The translations under genes and the position numbers were made by a program. From assembly GCA_958451915.1 (NCBI GenBank), contig CAUDRX010000118.1:1-7239 (forward strand): 7,239 nt of DNA. Reading direction: 5' to 3'. Numbering within the stretch: position 1 is the first letter of the stretch; each line of letters begins with the position of its first letter. The notes beneath the pieces are model-generated. The model was not told the origin of the DNA. It did not search any database and worked only from the letters and a program-made list of their open reading frames with translations. Below, one piece after another: positions 5,448 to 7,239 of the stretch. The DNA is from an uncultured Peptococcaceae bacterium. GTDB taxonomy: Bacteria; Bacillota; Peptococcia; Peptococcales; Peptococcaceae.

Positions 5448-6488
5448 TTATTCTTCGCTGTCGGTGGTTTCGACGAAGGTCGCGCCGTCGGTAGCCCCAT
5501 CAGGGAAGGTAATGCCGGTAGCATCGACAAAGGTCTGGTTGATCACCGTGTCGCTGGCAGGGAAGACAACGGATGGGATGTCTTCAACAGCGGTGCCTTC
5601 GAGGTATTGGATGATCATGTCAGCAGTGGCTGCGCCGATCTCTTTGTCGCTCATAGCGACGGTAGCCATGGCACCAGCTTCAACGGTGGCTGCACTGCAG
5701 GCATATGTAGGTACATTTTCCTGGATGGAGATATCTGCCACCAGGGCCATCGCACTCTGGACCATTGCAGAGTTAGGGATGAAAACAGCGTCAACCTTTG
5801 GGAAAAGGTTCTGTGCGGCCTGCTGGACTTCGGAAGAGTTCGTGACAACTGCTTCTTCGTAAGCGATGCCGGCTTCGTCAAGATAAGCTTTAGCGGCATC
5901 AACAGTGGAGACAGCGTTATCTTCGCTCGTATTATAAATGAAGCCAACTGTTTCTACATCCGGCGTCAGCTTGTCCATGAGGGCAAAGATGTCTTCGACA
6001 GGAATCGCGTTCGAGGTGCCGGTGGCGTTCTTGTCAGGATGCTCCATTTCAGTGATGACACCTGCAGCCACAGGATCGCTCACCGCTGTGTAGAAAACAG
6101 GGATGTCACTGCCAGCTGCCACGCAGGCCTGGGTAGCTGGAGTGGCGATCGGCGCCAGCACATCTACGCCTTCCTGGATCAGGTTTTGGACAACCGTGTT
6201 GAGATTGGAAGCATCACCCTGGGCGTTCTGGAATTCGATTTTGACCTTGTCTTCGCCGTAGCCTTTGGCTTCAAGCTCTTCGATCAGACCCTCGCGCATA
6301 TCGTCAAAGGCTGGGTTGTCCTGGGCCTGGATGATGGCTACTGTCTTGACGTCACCCGAAGCTTCCGTGGAAGCACTGGCAGCGGAACCTTCAGAAGTAT
6401 CACTGCCGCCGCCACATCCGGCAAAGGCAAAAAGCATGGAGCAGGCAAGTACAGAAGCGACGAGTTTTTTGATGTTGTTGTTTTTCAT
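5448..6488 (-). CDS. trpX: ABC transporter substrate-binding lipoprotein, probable tryptophan binding
   Basis: Extracytoplasmic binding protein of 346 residues that captures ligand for the permease and ATPase encoded downstream. Signal peptide: basic start MKNNNIKK, hydrophobic stretch to residue 23, lipobox AFAGC with lipidated C25. A flexible Ser/Ala/Glu linker follows to about 46. The rest is an ABC_sub_bind (PF04392) fold with two periplasmic-binding lobes; visible landmarks are QDNPAFDDMREGL at 56-68, APIATPATQA at 112-121 and FYTAVSDPVAAG at 132-143. ATG 6488 is preferred because GGAGGG precedes it with about seven bases of spacing. Longer in-frame readings up to 6557 would start within the leader terminator and lack the lipoprotein N-terminus. 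PF04392 proteins have varied ligands. The Trp assignment rests on the leader's UGG specifier and on known T-box-controlled trpXYZ operons in Firmicutes. Confidence 0.88.
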   Translation of the reverse strand: MKNNNIKKLVASVLACSMLFAFAGCGGGSDTSEGSAASASTEASGDVKTVAIIQAQDNPAFDDMREGLIEELEAKGYGEDKVKIEFQNAQGDASNLNTVVQNLIQEGVDVLAPIATPATQACVAAGSDIPVFYTAVSDPVAAGVITEMEHPDKNATGTSNAIPVEDIFALMDKLTPDVETVGFIYNTSEDNAVSTVDAAKAYLDEAGIAYEEAVVTNSSEVQQAAQNLFPKVDAVFIPNSAMVQSAMALVADISIQENVPTYACSAATVEAGAMATVAMSDKEIGAATADMIIQYLEGTAVEDIPSVVFPASDTVINQTFVDATGITFPDGATDGATFVETTDSEE

Positions 6489-6544
6489 GGTTTTTCCCTC
6501 CAATATTTTTTTGTTGGTTGCCAGAGAAGCGGGGGGCGCGGATA

Positions 6545-6807
6545 AACAAAAAAGCATCTGTCCTAAAAAGGACAGATGCTTGAAATCATCTGCGGTACCA
6601 CCTTATTTAGCGCAAAAATGCGCTCACCTCATGCAGGATGCCAACACATCCCTCACCCTTAACGCGAGTGTCACGTCAGCTGCTACTAAGACGAACTTTT
6701 CACAGTGCCCTCCGTGGCCCATTGTGCCAGCGCGTATCCATCAGGCTTCCACCGTCCCCGACTCGCTATGCAACCGTGTGCTGGTTTTACTTCCACATCT
6801 TTGGTTT
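6545..6807 (-). promoter_or_regulatory. tryptophan-specific T-box riboswitch leader
   Basis: Reads on minus-strand RNA. Stem I base: GTGG (6796-6793) pairs with CCAC (6717-6714). The 5' side of the specifier loop contains the conserved AGTA, and CCAGC (6784-6780) pairs with GCTGG (6731-6727) above it. On the 3' side the specifier reads UGG (6721-6719) followed by G, decoding Trp. The distal region carries the usual GCGAGTCGGGG and GGTGGAAGCC elements. Stem III is AGCGCA / TGCGCT (6624-6609). The T-box AAGGTGGTACCGCA (6604-6591) gives the bulge that pairs with the uncharged tRNA 3' end. It can form the antiterminator with downstream CATCTGTCCTT, in competition with the terminator. Uncharged tRNA-Trp should therefore turn on trpXYZ. 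Confidence 0.92.
6546..6581 (-). terminator. T-box attenuator terminator
   Basis: On the minus strand AAGCATCTGTCC (6581-6570) pairs perfectly with GGACAGATGCTT (6563-6552) around a six-base loop, followed by a T-run. It lies 63 bases before the lipoprotein start codon. Its 5' arm is also part of the antiterminator, which makes the two structures mutually exclusive. Confidence 0.93.
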
Positions 6808-6813
6808 GAGCTT

Positions 6814-6842
6814 ATTTTAGCCGGAGAAAAAGCGCTTGTCAA
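6814..6842 (-). promoter_or_regulatory. promoter of the T-box-trpXYZ operon
   Basis: On the minus strand TTGACA (6842-6837), a 17-base spacer and TAAAAT (6819-6814). The -35 box is consensus and the -10 box has one deviation from TATAAT. Transcription should start near 6807, eleven bases before stem I of the T-box. Confidence 0.88.
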
Positions 6843-6853
6843 TAGAAAATTTT

Positions 6854-6886
6854 AAGAAAGTTTGTATCTTCTGCAAGAAAGTTTGT
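6854..6886. repeat. tandem 12-bp direct repeat upstream of the trp promoter
   Basis: AAGAAAGTTTGT occurs identically at 6854-6865 and 6875-6886, exactly 21 bp apart, two helical turns. Relative to the operon start near 6807 the copies lie at about -47 to -58 and -68 to -79, a typical activator position. The repeat is on the same DNA face as the promoter by spacing. The regulator is unknown. Confidence 0.55.
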
Positions 6887-6904
6887 GCATCAAGAGCGCA
6901 ATCT

Positions 6905-7140
6905 CTAGCGCGAGAAAATGCAGCCGCGGTCGTTCGGCAGAAAAGGGGGGCCGAGCTCGTCAGCCACCGTGGCGAGACTTTTTCGTACCGGTGCTGCGTG
7001 TCCGTCGCGGAGATAGAAAACGGCGTATTTGCCTTTCTTGAGCACACCACCCAAAAATACGCCGATATCATCCATCTTCTCCACCACGAACCATCCCGCA
7101 TGAGGCAACATATTTTTTTACCAAACTGGCATAAAATCAT
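6905..7140 (-). pseudogene. possible small ORF, frame broken at a 7-A run
   Basis: Not recognised. A start ATG at 7140 has AGGAG (7154-7150) with nine bases of spacing. Its frame meets a run of seven A (7119-7113), after which the more protein-like reading lies in another frame and ends at TAG 6907-6905. One extra base in the run would join them into about 78 residues, with WFVVEKMDDIGVFLGG and KGKYAVFYLRDG in the middle. Without the shift, an internal ATG at 7075 with GGAG three bases away would give 56 residues. It could be a broken gene, a sequencing slip, a slippage-expressed gene, or no gene at all. This and the 12-bp repeat are the only structures I see in the 365-base gap 6843-7207. 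Confidence 0.25.
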
Positions 7141-7165
7141 GCACAAATTCTCCTGCAAACTGTAG

Positions 7166-7197
7166 TATAATAAATCAGCAAATCTCACAAGAAAGGA
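7166..7197 (+). promoter_or_regulatory. -10 box and ribosome binding site of the right-edge gene
   Basis: TATAAT at 7166-7171 is a perfect -10 box without a clear -35 partner. GAAAGGA at 7191-7197 is a good Shine-Dalgarno, ten bases before ATG 7208. On the other strand the same AT-rich block gives TATACT and TATTAT, so it could also serve leftward transcription. Confidence 0.45.
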
Positions 7198-7207
7198 TTG
7201 ACACGCC

Positions 7208-7239
7208 ATGACCACCCGTGCCACAATCGCTACGCACGC
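7208..7239 (+). CDS. 5' end of an unidentified gene, cut by the window edge
   Basis: ATG 7208 is followed by an open frame reading MTTRATIATH up to the edge. The start is supported by GAAAGGA with ten bases of spacing and a TATAAT at 7166-7171. Ten residues are too few to name a family. It is divergent from the trpXYZ operon. Confidence 0.6.
   Translation, partial: MTTRATIATH

Noticed and set aside
5607..6545. 312-residue plus-strand frame opposite the lipoprotein gene
   Set aside because: Antisense of a lipoprotein with signal peptide, lipobox and ribosome binding site; it has no credible start.
6489..6557. Extended N-terminus for the lipoprotein starting at 6557
   Set aside because: It would start inside the attenuator terminator and put 23 residues before a standard lipoprotein signal peptide. 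ATG 6488 has a good Shine-Dalgarno.
6265..6855. 196-residue plus-strand frame covering the T-box leader
   Set aside because: The region is explained by a structured regulatory RNA on the other strand, and the reading has no start signal or family pattern.
1..7239. CRISPR array, tRNA or rRNA genes, or an IS element
   Set aside because: No regularly spaced repeats, no tRNA or rRNA sequence patterns and no transposase-like protein were seen on either strand.

Overview
The window looks like the chromosome of a Gram-positive-type anaerobe (Bacillota; Negativicutes and Clostridia both fit, and the sequence does not decide). The reasons are strong purine-rich Shine-Dalgarno sites, a T-box leader, a lipoprotein-anchored ABC binding protein, an ECF-type vitamin transporter subunit and a Tn916-family integration module.

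Layout. Positions 1 to about 1800 are the right end of an integrated element of the Tn916 kind: a 67-residue excisionase (141-344), a tyrosine integrase with its own promoter (433-1626), then a repeat-rich end (about 1622-1815) with AGTAGTAA-like integrase arm sites, a 49-bp imperfect inverted repeat and a repeated TCCGAAAYGC word. The element abuts the 3' part of a chromosomal metallo-beta-lactamase-fold gene (about 1798-2331), which lacks its N-terminal half and also carries an in-frame TAA twelve codons before the expected end. The likely story is that the element split this gene.

From 2333 on, every gene that can be named lies on the minus strand. A strong bidirectional terminator (2333-2378) separates the MBL remnant from an ECF transporter S component (2377-2910), which is preceded by xpt, a xanthine phosphoribosyltransferase gene (3017-3592). 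Between them is a candidate H-type pseudoknot of two perfect 9-bp helices that ends three bases from the ribosome binding site of the S component. Next comes a three-gene ABC operon, read from right to left: lipoprotein (5448-6488), permease (4505-5416), ATPase (3730-4521). Its leader (about 6545-6807) is a T-box riboswitch whose specifier codon reads UGG (Trp), so I assign the operon as trpXYZ, tryptophan uptake. The leader has a near-consensus promoter (6814-6842), preceded by two identical 12-bp words exactly 21 bp apart, a likely activator site.

At the right edge a short, frame-disrupted small ORF (6905-7140, minus) and the start of an unidentified plus-strand gene (7208 onward) share a divergent promoter region.

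How it works together: low charged tRNA-Trp should switch on the transporter operon through the T-box, possibly with a second input from the upstream repeat. Xpt and the S component form a salvage-type pair whose second gene may be controlled separately at translation. The integration module is unrelated cargo at the left.
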